Positions 7,740 to 17,190 of a DNA stretch of 58,735 bases are shown in pieces. The position numbers and the translations under genes were made by a program. The stretch comes from Lachnospiraceae bacterium (GTDB lineage: Bacteria; Bacillota; Clostridia; Lachnospirales; Lachnospiraceae). The notes below the pieces were generated by a model, which worked only from the letters and a program-made list of their open reading frames with translations, was not told the DNA's origin and did not search any database. Position 1 is the stretch's first letter. Every line of letters starts with the position of its first letter. The stretch spans positions 1 to 58,735 of the forward strand of contig JAGASK010000042.1 of the NCBI GenBank assembly GCA_017621815.1. Reading direction: 5' to 3'.

Positions 7740-7769
7740 ATTATAACAGTAAAAAGCGTGATTTGTGAA
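7740..7769 (-). promoter_or_regulatory. Promoter of the ABC-class ATPase gene
   Basis: Minus strand TTCACA (7764-7769), 18 bases, TATAAT (7740-7745). The gene starts 60 bases further on, with AAGGAG in between. Confidence 0.6.
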
Positions 7770-7788
7770 CTTTTTATTATCATGAAAA

Positions 7789-7823
7789 ACAGAAAGTGCT
7801 CTCTGAGAACTTTCTCTTTCCAT
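7789..7823. repeat. Copy of dispersed palindromic repeat
   Basis: Read on the minus strand, CATGG, AGAAAGTTCTCAGAGAGC and ACTTTCT match the pattern of the repeat at 44391-44429 (AGAAAGTTCGCAAAGCGTGC then TTTCT). The arms AGAAAGT and ACTTTCT pair. It lies between sigE and the ATPase gene. Confidence 0.5.
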
Positions 7824-7830
7824 GAACGGC

Positions 7831-7863
7831 AAAAAAACGTCCGGATATTTCTACCCGGACGTT
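7831..7863 (-). terminator. Intrinsic terminator of spoIIGA-sigE
   Basis: Nine-base perfect stem (7836-7844 with 7855-7863), ten-base loop, then a run of seven U on the minus strand. It starts about 10 bases after the sigE stop. Confidence 0.9.
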
Positions 7864-7873
7864 CCACTGTTTT

Positions 7874-8620
7874 TTAATTATAACTTTCTCTTACCAGCTC
7901 CTTTTTCAGCCGTTTCATGATTTTCTTTTCAAGCCTTGATATGTAGGACTGTGAAATTCCTAAAAGCTCTGCCACTTCCTTCTGAGTCATCTCATTTCCG
8001 TCAGGTGTTCCAAGCCCGAAACGCAGATTAATAATTGTCTTTTCCCTGTCTGAGAGCTTATCGATAGCTTTTAAAAGCAATTTTCTTTCCACTTCGCTTT
8101 CAATATCCTTATATATTACATCCTCATCCGTTCCAAGGATATCCGAAAGAAGAAGCTCATTCCCGTCCCAATCCACATTCAGGGGTTCATCAATGGAAAC
8201 CTCCAGCTTGGTTTTGTTGTTTCTTCTTAAATACATCAGAATTTCATTTTCAATACAGCGGGAAGCATAAGTAGCCAGTTTAATGTTCTTCTCAGGGTTA
8301 AAGGTGTTAATGGATTTTATTAACCCAATGGTTCCTATGGAAATCAAATCCTCAACTCCCACTCCCGTATTGTCAAACTTTTTGGCTATATAAACCACCA
8401 GCCTTAAATTATGCTCAATCAATATGGACTTTGCTTCATCCTCATATTCCGTGCCCAGGTCACTGATAACTGCATTCTCCTTTTCCACCTCCAGAGGAGG
8501 CGGCAGTACCTCCGCTCCTCCTATGTAATGTACATCACCCTGTCTTGATAATAAAAAGCCGGGTTCCCTGCGGTATAATTTAAACTGAAATTTTCCCGGT
8601 ATCGCTACTTTAAAAACCAT
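7874..8620 (-). CDS. sigE: RNA polymerase sporulation sigma factor SigE
   Basis: Early mother-cell sigma factor made as an inactive pro-protein. From the ATG at 8620 (GAGGAG upstream) the product is 248 aa, with about 33 residues before the conserved YIGG..LPPPL block; Bacillus pro-SigE has a pro-sequence of similar size there, removed by SpoIIGA. Region 2 reads [26 protein letters not shown] and [20 protein letters not shown], nearly identical to Bacillus SigE. Region 4 ends in the helix-turn-helix [25 protein letters not shown] at 8704 overlapping spoIIGA is a less likely start. Co-transcribed with spoIIGA and followed by a strong terminator. Confidence 0.97.
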   Translation of the reverse strand: MVFKVAIPGKFQFKLYRREPGFLLSRQGDVHYIGGAEVLPPPLEVEKENAVISDLGTEYEDEAKSILIEHNLRLVVYIAKKFDNTGVGVEDLISIGTIGLIKSINTFNPEKNIKLATYASRCIENEILMYLRRNNKTKLEVSIDEPLNVDWDGNELLLSDILGTDEDVIYKDIESEVERKLLLKAIDKLSDREKTIINLRFGLGTPDGNEMTQKEVAELLGISQSYISRLEKKIMKRLKKELVRESYN

Positions 8621-8691
8621 TGCTCTCCTCATTTCTGCATTGCTTTTTCTTTTAAACAGGACTTTGGACGCAACGCTTGCCGTAAGCCCTC

Positions 8692-9495
8692 TTAAGAAGC
8701 CCACTGTGGCGGCAGTATCATCTGATATTCCCCTTTTACAGATAATTTTCCGTTAAAAACTGCTATCAGCACATGTGCAAGCTCTCTGGTGCCCGTTTCA
8801 TATTCTATCCGGATTTTTTCTATTTCATATCCTTCCAGAATTCCGTTTTCCTTCCCTATACTGTGATAAGGAATAATTTTATATTTTTCCGGTTTTTTTA
8901 ACCCATTCATTTTTTTCCAGACTTCTTCTTCCAATATCGCCACCGGTTTGCCGCTTAAAGGTTCTGTCAGCCCGTTTCCGGTATCAATCAAACCACAGAC
9001 CAGAATACTTTCATCATCTCCTTCAAGCTCTACCCTGCAAAAATGATTCTGCCGGCTTTTTTTATATTTGTTAAGCCCCCATACACAAAATGAAAAACTC
9101 ACATAACCTGTCAGAAGAATCAGCAAAAACGAATCTTTATGAGACTTCAAAAAAGGTACTCTCCTGATGAGAAATAACATGAAGCCCCCTGTAAAAAAAG
9201 AATAAGTAAATAAATATCCCAGCCCATAAAGAAGTTCCTTTAACCCCTTAGTCCTGCATCCCAGCTTTATCATTCCCATGGCAACCGGCACCATACCGAA
9301 TATAACCTTAAGAAAATAGGGGATGCCCGGCAGGCATAAAATCAGACAATACCCTGCGGCTCCCAATAAACTTCCGGTCAAAATCCTGAAAAAAGTGGCA
9401 GTTTTCTTTAAGGTTTTCACCGTCAGCGTTATCAGGAACAGGTCCATAACAAAATTGTTCAGAAATACTCTGTCAATATATATGCTTCTTAACAA
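8692..9495 (-). CDS. spoIIGA: Sigma-E processing peptidase SpoIIGA
   Basis: Membrane aspartic protease that cuts the pro-sequence from SigE after a signal from the forespore. The 267 aa protein has about five hydrophobic segments in residues 10-140, then a soluble C-terminal protease domain with the catalytic motif DTGN at 171-174. The start is TTG, supported by an AAAGGAGGTG ribosome site. It is directly upstream of sigE, the standard arrangement, and its promoter shows the Spo0A-type architecture of the Bacillus spoIIG operon. Confidence 0.96.
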   Translation of the reverse strand: MLRSIYIDRVFLNNFVMDLFLITLTVKTLKKTATFFRILTGSLLGAAGYCLILCLPGIPYFLKVIFGMVPVAMGMIKLGCRTKGLKELLYGLGYLFTYSFFTGGFMLFLIRRVPFLKSHKDSFLLILLTGYVSFSFCVWGLNKYKKSRQNHFCRVELEGDDESILVCGLIDTGNGLTEPLSGKPVAILEEEVWKKMNGLKKPEKYKIIPYHSIGKENGILEGYEIEKIRIEYETGTRELAHVLIAVFNGKLSVKGEYQMILPPQWAS

Positions 9496-9525
9496 TTTTC
9501 ACCTCCTTTTCTTTGGTACTACCTC

Positions 9526-9558
9526 ATTATAAACATTAAGAGGTTCATAATTTGTCAA
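9526..9558 (-). promoter_or_regulatory. spoIIG promoter, 21-bp spacer
   Basis: Minus strand TTGACA (9553-9558) and TATAAT (9526-9531) are perfect hexamers but separated by 21 bases rather than 17. The Bacillus spoIIG promoter is known for a 22 bp spacer that makes it dependent on phosphorylated Spo0A; the same design is visible here. Confidence 0.8.
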
Positions 9559-9594
9559 ACGGTCGGCGGCTGATGCGTTAGGTATCGTCAAAAA
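9551..9594. promoter_or_regulatory. Two Spo0A-box-like sites upstream of spoIIGA
   Basis: TTTGTCAAACG (9551-9561) matches the 0A box core TGTCRAA and overlaps the -35 hexamer. ATCGTCAAAAA (9584-9594) is a weaker copy in the same orientation 33 bases further upstream, about three helical turns. Matches by eye. Confidence 0.6.
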
Positions 9595-9603
9595 ATGACA
9601 TAT

Positions 9604-9661
9604 AACAAAAAAACGGATAAATGAAGGTTTCGGCTATGGAAACCAATTCATTTATCCGTTT
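9604..9661 (-). terminator. Terminator of the M18 aminopeptidase gene
   Basis: Long hairpin: 15-base perfect outer stem (9611-9625 with 9647-9661) and a 6-base inner stem (9626-9631 with 9639-9644), followed on the minus strand by a U-rich run. Confidence 0.9.
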
Positions 9662-9717
9662 CATATTCATAATTATTATGATTTTAATATAATATTAAAA
9701 ATCTTGCCCCGGCTTGC

Positions 9718-11043
9718 TTATTTCCCATAAAATACTTCCGCCGCCTTAATGAGGTAGCCAACATCCCTGCTTCCCGCCGTTTCCACAGCCGAATGCATGG
9801 CCAGCTGGGGAAGTCCGATATCCACACAGGGAACAGAGACTTGTCCTTCCGAAATATTTCCCAGGGTAGAGCCTCCTGCAATATCGGAACGGTTGCAATA
9901 AGTCTGCCAGGGCACTTCTGCCTCCATGCAGATTTCCCTCATGACTGCCTCTGACCAGGCATCTGTGGTATATTTCTGTCCGCCCTGATATTTAATCACA
10001 ATACCCTGATTTAAATAAGGCCTGTTAGTAGCATCTGCTTTTTCGGGATGGTTGGGGTGCACTCCATGGGCATTGTCTGCAGAAATCATAAAGCTTTCCG
10101 ATAAAAGCTTACGATATTCACTTCCCTGCAGTCCCAGGGCTTCCGACACTCTTTCCAGCGTATCCTTCAAAAAAGTGGATGCCGCCCCCTGTCTGGTAAG
10201 GCTTCCCACTTCCTCATTATCAAACACTGCACAGACAGAAATATAATCCTTCGGCTGTGCTTTTAAAAATCCTTTCAGGGATGCAAATACGCACTGGAGG
10301 TCATCCAGCCTGGGGGATATCATTAGCTCTTTTTCGGCTCCTGCCAGCTTCCCCTTTTCCCTGACATATAAAAACAAATCCCTGCCCAAAATTCTTTCAG
10401 CATCAACCTGTGCGTAATCCGCCACTTTTTTCATCAGGACACTGCTCTTATGCTTTCCTTCCTCCCCGGCATTTTCCTGTTCTTTCTCATTTGTTATCCT
10501 GCCTGCACTTAAAAGCGGCTGTAAATCTGTCTGGGGATTATAAGAAAGATTCTTGTTCATTTCACGGTTCATGTGGATTGCCACATTAGGAATTACAAGC
10601 AGGTCCTCGTCCACATTTACATTTTTGCTGATAAGTTCCCCGCCTTCCCGGTACACAACTCTGCCTGCAACAGAAAGGCATCTGTCAAGCCATGTGGCAT
10701 GAATCATTCCCCCATAAGGCTCCACATTCAGTTTTCTATAGCTGTTTTCCACAGTAATCTCCGCTTCAGCCTTCAGCTTAAAGGAAGGGGAATCGCTGTG
10801 GGATGCCATAATATGAAACCCTTTTGTCTTTTTGGCAGGAAGCTTAAACGCAACCAAAGAAGAATCATTTCTTTTCACATAATAGCCTTTTCCCATTTCC
10901 GGCTTCCAGGTATCGCTTTCCTTAAGCTCACTGAAATTATTTTTAAGCAATTCTTTTTCCATATTTTCCACTGCATGAAAGGCTGTTACGCTCTTTTCAA
11001 TAAATGCAAGGCATTCCTCAGCCTCTGTCAAAAAATTTAACAT
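9718..11043 (-). CDS. M18 family aminopeptidase
   Basis: Cytoplasmic zinc aminopeptidase of family M18, which removes N-terminal (often acidic) residues from peptides. The 441 aa protein has the zinc ligand His82 in SHSDSP, the catalytic/ligand region DNEEVGS near 270, ISADNAHGVHPNHP around 318-332, SDIAGGSTLG near 388, and the final ligand His in MHSAVETAG near 420. Length matches the bacterial ApeB-type enzymes. It stands alone between the ftsZ terminator and its own terminator, with a possible promoter (TTGCAG, 17 bases, TTATAA at 11079-11107). Confidence 0.95.
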   Translation of the reverse strand: MLNFLTEAEECLAFIEKSVTAFHAVENMEKELLKNNFSELKESDTWKPEMGKGYYVKRNDSSLVAFKLPAKKTKGFHIMASHSDSPSFKLKAEAEITVENSYRKLNVEPYGGMIHATWLDRCLSVAGRVVYREGGELISKNVNVDEDLLVIPNVAIHMNREMNKNLSYNPQTDLQPLLSAGRITNEKEQENAGEEGKHKSSVLMKKVADYAQVDAERILGRDLFLYVREKGKLAGAEKELMISPRLDDLQCVFASLKGFLKAQPKDYISVCAVFDNEEVGSLTRQGAASTFLKDTLERVSEALGLQGSEYRKLLSESFMISADNAHGVHPNHPEKADATNRPYLNQGIVIKYQGGQKYTTDAWSEAVMREICMEAEVPWQTYCNRSDIAGGSTLGNISEGQVSVPCVDIGLPQLAMHSAVETAGSRDVGYLIKAAEVFYGK

Positions 11044-11085
11044 ACTTTTTCCTCTTTCATTTTCTTACAATTAATAATTTATAAC

Positions 11086-11118
11086 CAACAGAAAGCACTT
11101 TCTGCAAATTTTCTATTG
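11086..11118. repeat. Copy of dispersed palindromic repeat
   Basis: Read on the minus strand, CAATAGAAAATTTGC then AAAGTGCTTTCTGTTG aligns with the copy at 44396-44428 (CAATAGAAAGTTCGC then GCGTGCTTTCTATTG). The arms pair imperfectly. It overlaps the possible promoter of the M18 gene. Confidence 0.5.
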
Positions 11119-11135
11119 CCGCAAGTAACAACATA

Positions 11136-11162
11136 AGGCTGTACACCTCAGGTATACAGCCT
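11136..11162 (-). terminator. Hairpin after ftsZ, probable terminator
   Basis: AGGCTGTA (11136-11143) pairs with TACAGCCT (11155-11162); an inner CCT/AGG can extend it. The following minus-strand sequence TTATGTTGTTACTT is only moderately U-rich. It lies 14 bases past the ftsZ stop and would end the dcw transcript. Confidence 0.65.
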
Positions 11163-11176
11163 CATTCATCAAATAT

Positions 11177-12370
11177 TTATTTTTTCTGCAGGAAATCCGG
11201 AATTTTAAGAGGCTTGTCCGCCACATTGCTTCTGATATCACCGGGATTATTAATACCTGTAATAGGTTTCCTCGGAACCGGAGTTCCCTGCCCCTGCATG
11301 GCATTTACATTTTCAGTTCCATGTCCCGTCTGCTTTAGGGAAATATTGGGAGATACCGGTTTTACATACTTATTCGTAAAAGTGCTGTAAGGGGATACAG
11401 GCTTATTGGTAGGCAGTGTAGCGTCCTCAAGACCTGTTGCAATTACCGTAATCGTACAGCTGTCTGTCTTATTTTCGTCATACATCGCACCGAAGATAAT
11501 GTTAACATCATCACCTGCCAGCTCCTGAACATAGCTTGCGGCATCTGATGCATCTGCCAGAGTAATATCACCTGACACATTAATAATCACATGGGTTGCA
11601 CCTGAAATTGTTGTTTCAAGAAGCGGGCTTTCCACAGCCATCTTCACTGCTTCGCTGGCTTTGTCATCTCCCTTGCCTTCTCCGATACCGATATGGGCAA
11701 TACCCTTGTCCTTCATAACGGTCTGAACATCCGCGAAGTCAAGGTTAATTACTGCAGGAACATTAATCAGATCAGTAATGCCCTGTACTGCCTGCTGCAG
11801 CACTTCATCCGCTTTCTTAAGGGCATCCGGCATGGTTGTCCTTCTGTCCACAATTTCAAGTAATTTATCATTAGGAATAACAATTAAAGTATCAACGTTG
11901 TCTTTAATTCTTTCAATACCGCTTAAAGCATTGACCATACGTGCCTTTGCTTCAAAACGGAAGGGCTTGGTAACTACCCCGACAGTCAGAATGCCCATAT
12001 CCTTAGCCAGCTTTGCCACTACAGGAGCTGCACCTGTTCCGGTGCCGCCGCCCATACCGCAGGTAACAAACACCATGTCTGCTCCCTTTAAAGCTGCTGA
12101 TATTTCTTCACTGCTTTCTTCCGCCGCTTTTTGACCGATTTCAGGCTTGGCGCCTGCACCAAGTCCCTTTGTAAGCTTCTCTCCAATCTGTAAAAGCTTG
12201 GGAGCCTTACAAAGCTGAAGAGCCTGTTTATCAGTGTTAATACCAATAAACTCAACTCCTGTAATATCTTCATCTACCATTCTATTAACAGCATTATTGC
12301 CTGCACCGCCAACACCAACCACTATAATCTTGGCTGCAGCCTCAGCATCGTTTGTCTTTATTTCAAGCAA
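11177..12370 (-). CDS. ftsZ: Cell division protein FtsZ
   Basis: Tubulin-like GTPase that forms the division ring. The start is placed at a TTG (12370) with a very strong GAAGGAGGAAG site seven bases upstream, giving 397 aa beginning [16 protein letters not shown], the usual FtsZ N-terminus; an in-frame GTG 25 codons earlier has no ribosome site. Landmarks are GVGGAGNN, the tubulin signature GGGTGTG, and the T7 loop NLDFADV. A variable linker of about 60 residues ends in a C-terminal peptide [12 protein letters not shown], the conserved tail that binds FtsA/SepF-type partners. Last gene of the dcw cluster; ftsA is not adjacent. Confidence 0.97.
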   Translation of the reverse strand: MLEIKTNDAEAAAKIIVVGVGGAGNNAVNRMVDEDITGVEFIGINTDKQALQLCKAPKLLQIGEKLTKGLGAGAKPEIGQKAAEESSEEISAALKGADMVFVTCGMGGGTGTGAAPVVAKLAKDMGILTVGVVTKPFRFEAKARMVNALSGIERIKDNVDTLIVIPNDKLLEIVDRRTTMPDALKKADEVLQQAVQGITDLINVPAVINLDFADVQTVMKDKGIAHIGIGEGKGDDKASEAVKMAVESPLLETTISGATHVIINVSGDITLADASDAASYVQELAGDDVNIIFGAMYDENKTDSCTITVIATGLEDATLPTNKPVSPYSTFTNKYVKPVSPNISLKQTGHGTENVNAMQGQGTPVPRKPITGINNPGDIRSNVADKPLKIPDFLQKK

Positions 12371-12489
12371 GGTACTTCCTCCTTCATCAATCCCATTAAA
12401 CTCATATAGATTATCATATAATTTTTTGTCTGAATTATCAACCACAAATTTCAGTTTTTAGAAACTTTTTTGCAGTCCTCCAAAATCCC

Positions 12490-13263
12490 TTAATCCGGCT
12501 CAAAGGTTATGGACTTTGTCTCATCCGTATAGTTTTCCATACGCAGCGTGCCGCTTTTTCCCTCAAGTTCAGGAAGCATATACTGAAGCTTCATAATTTT
12601 TTCCTCCAGATTGGTCCTGTTTCCCAGAGCCACTCTTACATTCTCAAAATAAAGCGTAAGGGTTGCATCCGAGCCGAAATAAATCCGGCTTACAGAAAGG
12701 TCATATTTATTGACAAGCTGGGTTATGCTCAGAATATCCTTAAAAATATCGGCATCCTCCACGGGCAGGGGCTGATAAAGGATGACATAATCGAAACTAA
12801 GGCCTGTTACCATGGGAATTCCCGCGGTTTTTTCCGTGGAACTTTCCACCACAATGCCGTCCTTGTCAAAATACATATACCTGTCCAAATATTCCACATA
12901 CCCGGCAAGAGCCTTTTCATAAACCTCAATTTTTATAGTATGGGGATCCAATACGGAAACATCCATTTTTTCTATAAAGGGTACATCCCTGATACTCTTG
13001 TCCTTATATTTAAAGGATAAGAACAAAGAATTATTTCCGTAATACCCTTCCATGACCATATCCATGATTTCTTCATTGGTATAATGTACATTTCCCTCCA
13101 CATAAACCGTGGTAACTGTATAATTTGAAATAATGTAATAGTAGCCTGCCGAAAGGACAATGAGAAGTACCATAACAGGAATGATGATTTTCCACACTGT
13201 CCCTGCAGACACATAATTCACTTTTTTATACGTTTTTTTCCTTTTACTCTTTTTTTCTGCCAT
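12490..13263 (-). CDS. divIB: Cell division protein FtsQ/DivIB
   Basis: Bitopic septal protein that works with FtsL and the septal transpeptidase. The 257 aa protein has a basic cytoplasmic tail rich in Lys (1-22), one membrane span (about 24-47), a POTRA domain beginning TTVYVEGNVHYTNEEI (about 51-120), then the beta domain. It lies 9 bases after murA and 119 bases before ftsZ. A ribosome site is weak. Sequence alone does not distinguish the names FtsQ and DivIB; the Firmicute name is used. Confidence 0.92.
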   Translation of the reverse strand: MAEKKSKRKKTYKKVNYVSAGTVWKIIIPVMVLLIVLSAGYYYIISNYTVTTVYVEGNVHYTNEEIMDMVMEGYYGNNSLFLSFKYKDKSIRDVPFIEKMDVSVLDPHTIKIEVYEKALAGYVEYLDRYMYFDKDGIVVESSTEKTAGIPMVTGLSFDYVILYQPLPVEDADIFKDILSITQLVNKYDLSVSRIYFGSDATLTLYFENVRVALGNRTNLEEKIMKLQYMLPELEGKSGTLRMENYTDETKSITFEPD

Positions 13264-13272
13264 TTTTCAATT

Positions 13273-14523
13273 TTACCCGGTTACAATATTGACGCCCAGA
13301 TTTTGATAATCCCTGCAGATATCTTCATATCCGCGTTCGATAAAATGTCTGTTTCTCACAATAGTTTCCCCCTCAGCCATGCAGCCTGCAATGACAAGCC
13401 CCGCTCCGCCCCTCAGCTCCCTGGCTGTTACTTCACAGCCATAAAGCTTCGTCACTCCGGTAATTACCGCCCTGTTTTCATCGGTCTTTATGTCAGCGCC
13501 CATCTTTACCAGCTCTTCAACAATTCTGAAACGGTTCTCAAAGATTGTTTCTTCTATAATACTGGTTCCCGATGCTTTTGCAAGGACTGCCATAAGAGGT
13601 GACTGCATATCTGTGGGGAAGCCCGGAAATACATCTGTTTTAATATAAGGAACCGTTTTTTTTACCGGCCCTGCAAGAACACTCAGCCCTTCCCGGGAAG
13701 CTGTGACCTCCGCTCCCATTTCCACTGCAGTTTTCAGCATTCCCTTCATCTGGGATACCGGTGCATCCTTTAAAAAGATATGTCCTCCTGTTCCCAGCAC
13801 GCTGAATAGATAAGTGCCTGCCACAATCCTGTCTGCCGGAACCGCAAACTGCACTCCGTGAAGTGCGCTTCCTCCCTGAATTATCAGTACCGAACCTCCT
13901 ACTCCTTCTATTACAGCTCCTGCTTTTTGTAAAAATCTGCACAGCGCTGTTATTTCAGGTTCTTTTGCCGCATTCTTAAGCACTGTTACTCCCCTGGCAT
14001 TTACTGCCGCAAGAATCACATTTTCCGTAGCTCCCACACTGGCAAAAGGAAGTGTTATAACTGCTCCGCAAAGCTGCTTTGCCCTGGCTGTAAAGGCTCC
14101 CTCCTCTTCTTTTATGGAAACACCCATTTTGCGAAGGGCATTAAGGTGCAGGTCAATAGGCCTTTTTCCAATAACACAGCCTCCCGGATATGCCAAAGTT
14201 GCTTCTCCGAATCTTCCCAGCATGGCGCCAAGCAGCATAATGGAAGAACGCATTCCCGTAACGGATTCTCCAGACATCTTATCCTGGGATACATGTCTGG
14301 CATCTATCATAAGCGTCCTGTCCGCCCTGCTCACTCTGCATCCTATCTGGGTCAGGAGATTCTGCATATGATACACATCCGAAATTCTGGGGCAATTTTC
14401 AATAATACTGATGTCCTTTATTAAAAGTGCCGCAGCCATAACAGGCAATACCGCATTTTTAGAACCCTGTATCCTGGTCTCTCCGAAAAGAGCATTTCCT
14501 CCTCTTATATGAATTGCGTCCAA
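13273..14523 (-). CDS. murA: UDP-N-acetylglucosamine 1-carboxyvinyltransferase
   Basis: Transfers enolpyruvate from PEP to UDP-GlcNAc, the first committed step of peptidoglycan synthesis. The 416 aa protein shows Lys22-Asn23 in GSKNAVLP, the catalytic Cys116 in GGCVIGKRP (the residue attacked by fosfomycin), Arg121, and FPTDMQ near 305 with the catalytic Asp. It starts with TTG preceded by GGGGTG. Within this dcw cluster it occupies the place where Bacillus has murG and murB, so the cluster has been rearranged. Confidence 0.97.
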   Translation of the reverse strand: MDAIHIRGGNALFGETRIQGSKNAVLPVMAAALLIKDISIIENCPRISDVYHMQNLLTQIGCRVSRADRTLMIDARHVSQDKMSGESVTGMRSSIMLLGAMLGRFGEATLAYPGGCVIGKRPIDLHLNALRKMGVSIKEEEGAFTARAKQLCGAVITLPFASVGATENVILAAVNARGVTVLKNAAKEPEITALCRFLQKAGAVIEGVGGSVLIIQGGSALHGVQFAVPADRIVAGTYLFSVLGTGGHIFLKDAPVSQMKGMLKTAVEMGAEVTASREGLSVLAGPVKKTVPYIKTDVFPGFPTDMQSPLMAVLAKASGTSIIEETIFENRFRIVEELVKMGADIKTDENRAVITGVTKLYGCEVTARELRGGAGLVIAGCMAEGETIVRNRHFIERGYEDICRDYQNLGVNIVTG

Positions 14524-14604
14524 TTTGTCACCCCTACTGAAGAATTACAACCTATTTTAATATATGAACGCAAACCTAAAATGCATCTTGTACGATGTTT
14601 GATA

Positions 14605-15783
14605 TTATAAATCCTTCAGACGGATTCCCTTTCCGACGCTTAGGACAATTCCCATTTCAATCAGGAGAAATAATACAGAAGAACCTCCATAGCTGATAAA
14701 GGGAAGGGAAATACCTGTATTGGGAATGGTATTGGTAACAACCGCAATATTTAAAATAACCTGTATGGCAATATGTCCCATTACTCCCACCACCAGCATA
14801 GCGCCGAACAAATCAGGCGCATTATTGGCAATTACCATAAACCTCCAAATCAACAGAATAAACAGAAGCATAACTGCCGCAGCCCCGAAAAGCCCCAGTT
14901 CTTCGCAAATAATGGAAAAAATCATATCGTTCTGGGCTTCCGGCAAAAATCCAAGCTTCTGCATGCTCTGACCCAGACCCTTGCCCCAGATTCCCCCGGA
15001 ACCAATTGCATAAAGAGCCTGAAGGGTCTGAAACCCTTTTCCGTCAGCATAAGCCTCAGGGTCAAGCCATGCCAGAATACGCCCGCCTCTGAAACTTAAA
15101 GAATCCGAATCCGCCGCATTTACAATAAGAAACACGACAAGCGCAGCGGCAGCCATTCCTGCCAGCGCAATCAGTACAAATCTCTTATAATCAGGGCTGG
15201 ATACAAACAGCATCAGGGCTGCAATACCGAAAATAATAATGGCCGAGCTTAAATTTTTAGTAACAATATACACCAGACCGCAGATAGGCACAGGCGCAAG
15301 CAGCATTGTTGCAAACCCTTTGCCGGTGCGGATACTTTTTCCCATTTTACATACCAGGCTGGCAAGGAATAAAATCATGGCGAGCTTCGCCACCTCTGCA
15401 GGCTGCAGAGAGATACCGGCGATATTCAGCCACCTTCTGGCGCCGTTTGCCTCAATTCCAAGGGGGGTAAGCACCAGCAATATCAGCACAACGGATACAA
15501 TATATCCCAAAACTGCAAACCGCTCCCAAAAATGATAGGGAATGTTTGCTACCACCATCATGACTATCAACCCCAAAATAGTTGCACCCAGCTGCCTTTT
15601 CAGATAAAAAGCGGAATCCCCACCATGTTCCAGATTTGCTTCATAGGAACTGGTAGAATACAGCATAACCAGACCAAAACCCAATAAAAACAGCACAACA
15701 AACAGCAGCGTGTAATCAAAGAACGACTCCTGCTGCCCTTTTGTTCTCCTTCTTCCATTGTATCCGTTCCTTCTGTCAGTCAC
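14605..15783 (-). CDS. ftsW: FtsW/SpoVE-type SEDS glycosyltransferase
   Basis: SEDS-family integral membrane protein that polymerises lipid II into glycan strands together with a class B PBP. The 392 aa protein has about ten hydrophobic spans after a basic N-terminal tail. Signature segments are GARRWLN near 114, the catalytic Asp-containing DPEAYADGKGFQ near 240, and NTIPNTGISLPFISYGGSS near 350-370. Start is GTG with AAGGAT upstream. Position between murD and murA matches Bacillus spoVE, so a sporulation version (SpoVE) and the vegetative FtsW cannot be told apart here. Confidence 0.93.
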   Translation of the reverse strand: MTDRRNGYNGRRRTKGQQESFFDYTLLFVVLFLLGFGLVMLYSTSSYEANLEHGGDSAFYLKRQLGATILGLIVMMVVANIPYHFWERFAVLGYIVSVVLILLVLTPLGIEANGARRWLNIAGISLQPAEVAKLAMILFLASLVCKMGKSIRTGKGFATMLLAPVPICGLVYIVTKNLSSAIIIFGIAALMLFVSSPDYKRFVLIALAGMAAAALVVFLIVNAADSDSLSFRGGRILAWLDPEAYADGKGFQTLQALYAIGSGGIWGKGLGQSMQKLGFLPEAQNDMIFSIICEELGLFGAAAVMLLFILLIWRFMVIANNAPDLFGAMLVVGVMGHIAIQVILNIAVVTNTIPNTGISLPFISYGGSSVLFLLIEMGIVLSVGKGIRLKDL

Positions 15784-15789
15784 TTATCC

Positions 15790-17151
15790 TTATACTCCAA
15801 TCTTTTCTACTAACTCTTTGAACATTTTTCCCCTTACCTCATAATTGGGGAACATTCCCCAGCTGGCACAGGCCGGTGACAGCAATACCGCATCCCCGGG
15901 AGCCGCCTGCTTAACACATATGTCAAAAGCTTCTTCAAAGGTATCTGCCAGAATGACATTTTCAATTTCATGCTTTCTGGCACATTCCGCAATTTTTTCC
16001 TTTGTCTGTCCTATTAAGACAAAGGCTTTCACCTTCCCGTCAAAAGCTTCTATCCATTCATCATATTCATTCTGCTTGTCATAGCCGCCCCCGATTAAAA
16101 CTGTGGGCTTTGTCATAGCACGTATTCCCTGTATGGCTGCATCAGGATTGGTTCCCTTGGAATCATTATAATAATCCACACCGTTTTTAGTGGCTACAAA
16201 TTCAATCCTGTGTTCCACAGCCTTAAAATTCCTTATGGTATCTAAAATCACGTCCATGGGAACCTCCATGGCAAGACTGATTAAGACAGCCGCCATTACA
16301 TTTTCCACATTACAGATTCCCACCAGATGCATTTCATGAATATTTAGCAGTTTTTCTTTTCTTCCGTCTTTTGCCAGCCATATATCCTCATCCTTAAGAT
16401 AAATCCCCTCTTCAAGCTCCCTTTTGGATGAAAAGTACCTGACACTTGCCGGACACCGTTCTCCGAAGGAACGTGTGTAACTGTCCTCATAGTTTAAAAC
16501 ACAGATATCTTTTTTTGTCTGATTTTTGGCAACAGCCTCTTTGGCAGCCGCATAATTTTCCATGGTATGGTGCCTGTTTAAATGGTCAGGCGTAATATTT
16601 AAAATGGCGGATACCTTAGGTGCAAAGCTGTGTACGGTTTCCAGCTGGAAGCTGCTGATTTCCGCCACGGTAACAGTATCCTCCCTTGTTTCAAGCGCCG
16701 CTTCCGTATAGGGATTTCCAATATTCCCCACCACGAAAACTGAAGGAAAATAAGCTTTCATAATCTGCCCCACCAGAGTTGTAGTGGTTGTCTTTCCGTT
16801 AGTACCTGTAATGGCAATTACATCGCCTTTACCGTAAACATATGCCAGCTCAATTTCCCCCCATACGGGAATTTTCTTTTCCCTGAATTCTTCCATAAAA
16901 GGAGTATCTACCGGAACACCCGGGCTTGCCACCACCAATGTAAGCTCTGATTTCACCTCTTCAGGTATACTGCCCAGAAAAACCGAAAGCTTCTGCACAT
17001 CTTTTGCTTTTTCTTTAATCTCTTCTATGGAAAGCTTTTCATTGCTGTCAAATAAAACAGGCTCTGCTCCCACCTCGCCTAAAAGCTTTGCCGCTCCAAT
17101 TCCGCTTTTGCCGGTTCCCACAACCAGCACTTTTTTGCCCTGTAAATTCAT
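15790..17151 (-). CDS. murD: UDP-MurNAc-L-Ala--D-Glu ligase
   Basis: Cytoplasmic ATP-dependent ligase adding D-glutamate to UDP-MurNAc-L-alanine. From the ATG at 17151 (AAAGGAT upstream) it is 453 aa. The N-terminal Rossmann-like domain starts KKVLVVGTGKSGIGAAKLLG; the central ATP-binding loop is ITGTNGKTTTT near 117-127; a conserved NITPDHLNRH lies near 187-196; the C-terminal domain holds the YNDSKGTNPDA segment. It follows mraY by 39 bases and precedes ftsW by 6. Confidence 0.97.
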   Translation of the reverse strand: MNLQGKKVLVVGTGKSGIGAAKLLGEVGAEPVLFDSNEKLSIEEIKEKAKDVQKLSVFLGSIPEEVKSELTLVVASPGVPVDTPFMEEFREKKIPVWGEIELAYVYGKGDVIAITGTNGKTTTTTLVGQIMKAYFPSVFVVGNIGNPYTEAALETREDTVTVAEISSFQLETVHSFAPKVSAILNITPDHLNRHHTMENYAAAKEAVAKNQTKKDICVLNYEDSYTRSFGERCPASVRYFSSKRELEEGIYLKDEDIWLAKDGRKEKLLNIHEMHLVGICNVENVMAAVLISLAMEVPMDVILDTIRNFKAVEHRIEFVATKNGVDYYNDSKGTNPDAAIQGIRAMTKPTVLIGGGYDKQNEYDEWIEAFDGKVKAFVLIGQTKEKIAECARKHEIENVILADTFEEAFDICVKQAAPGDAVLLSPACASWGMFPNYEVRGKMFKELVEKIGV

Positions 17152-17190
17152 TGTTATATCCTTTCCCCGTATTTTCAATATAAATCTCAT

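Noticed and set aside
8621-8704. Upstream GTG start for sigE
   Set aside because: No ribosome site is seen, it overlaps the spoIIGA stop, and the added residues precede the normal pro-sequence length.
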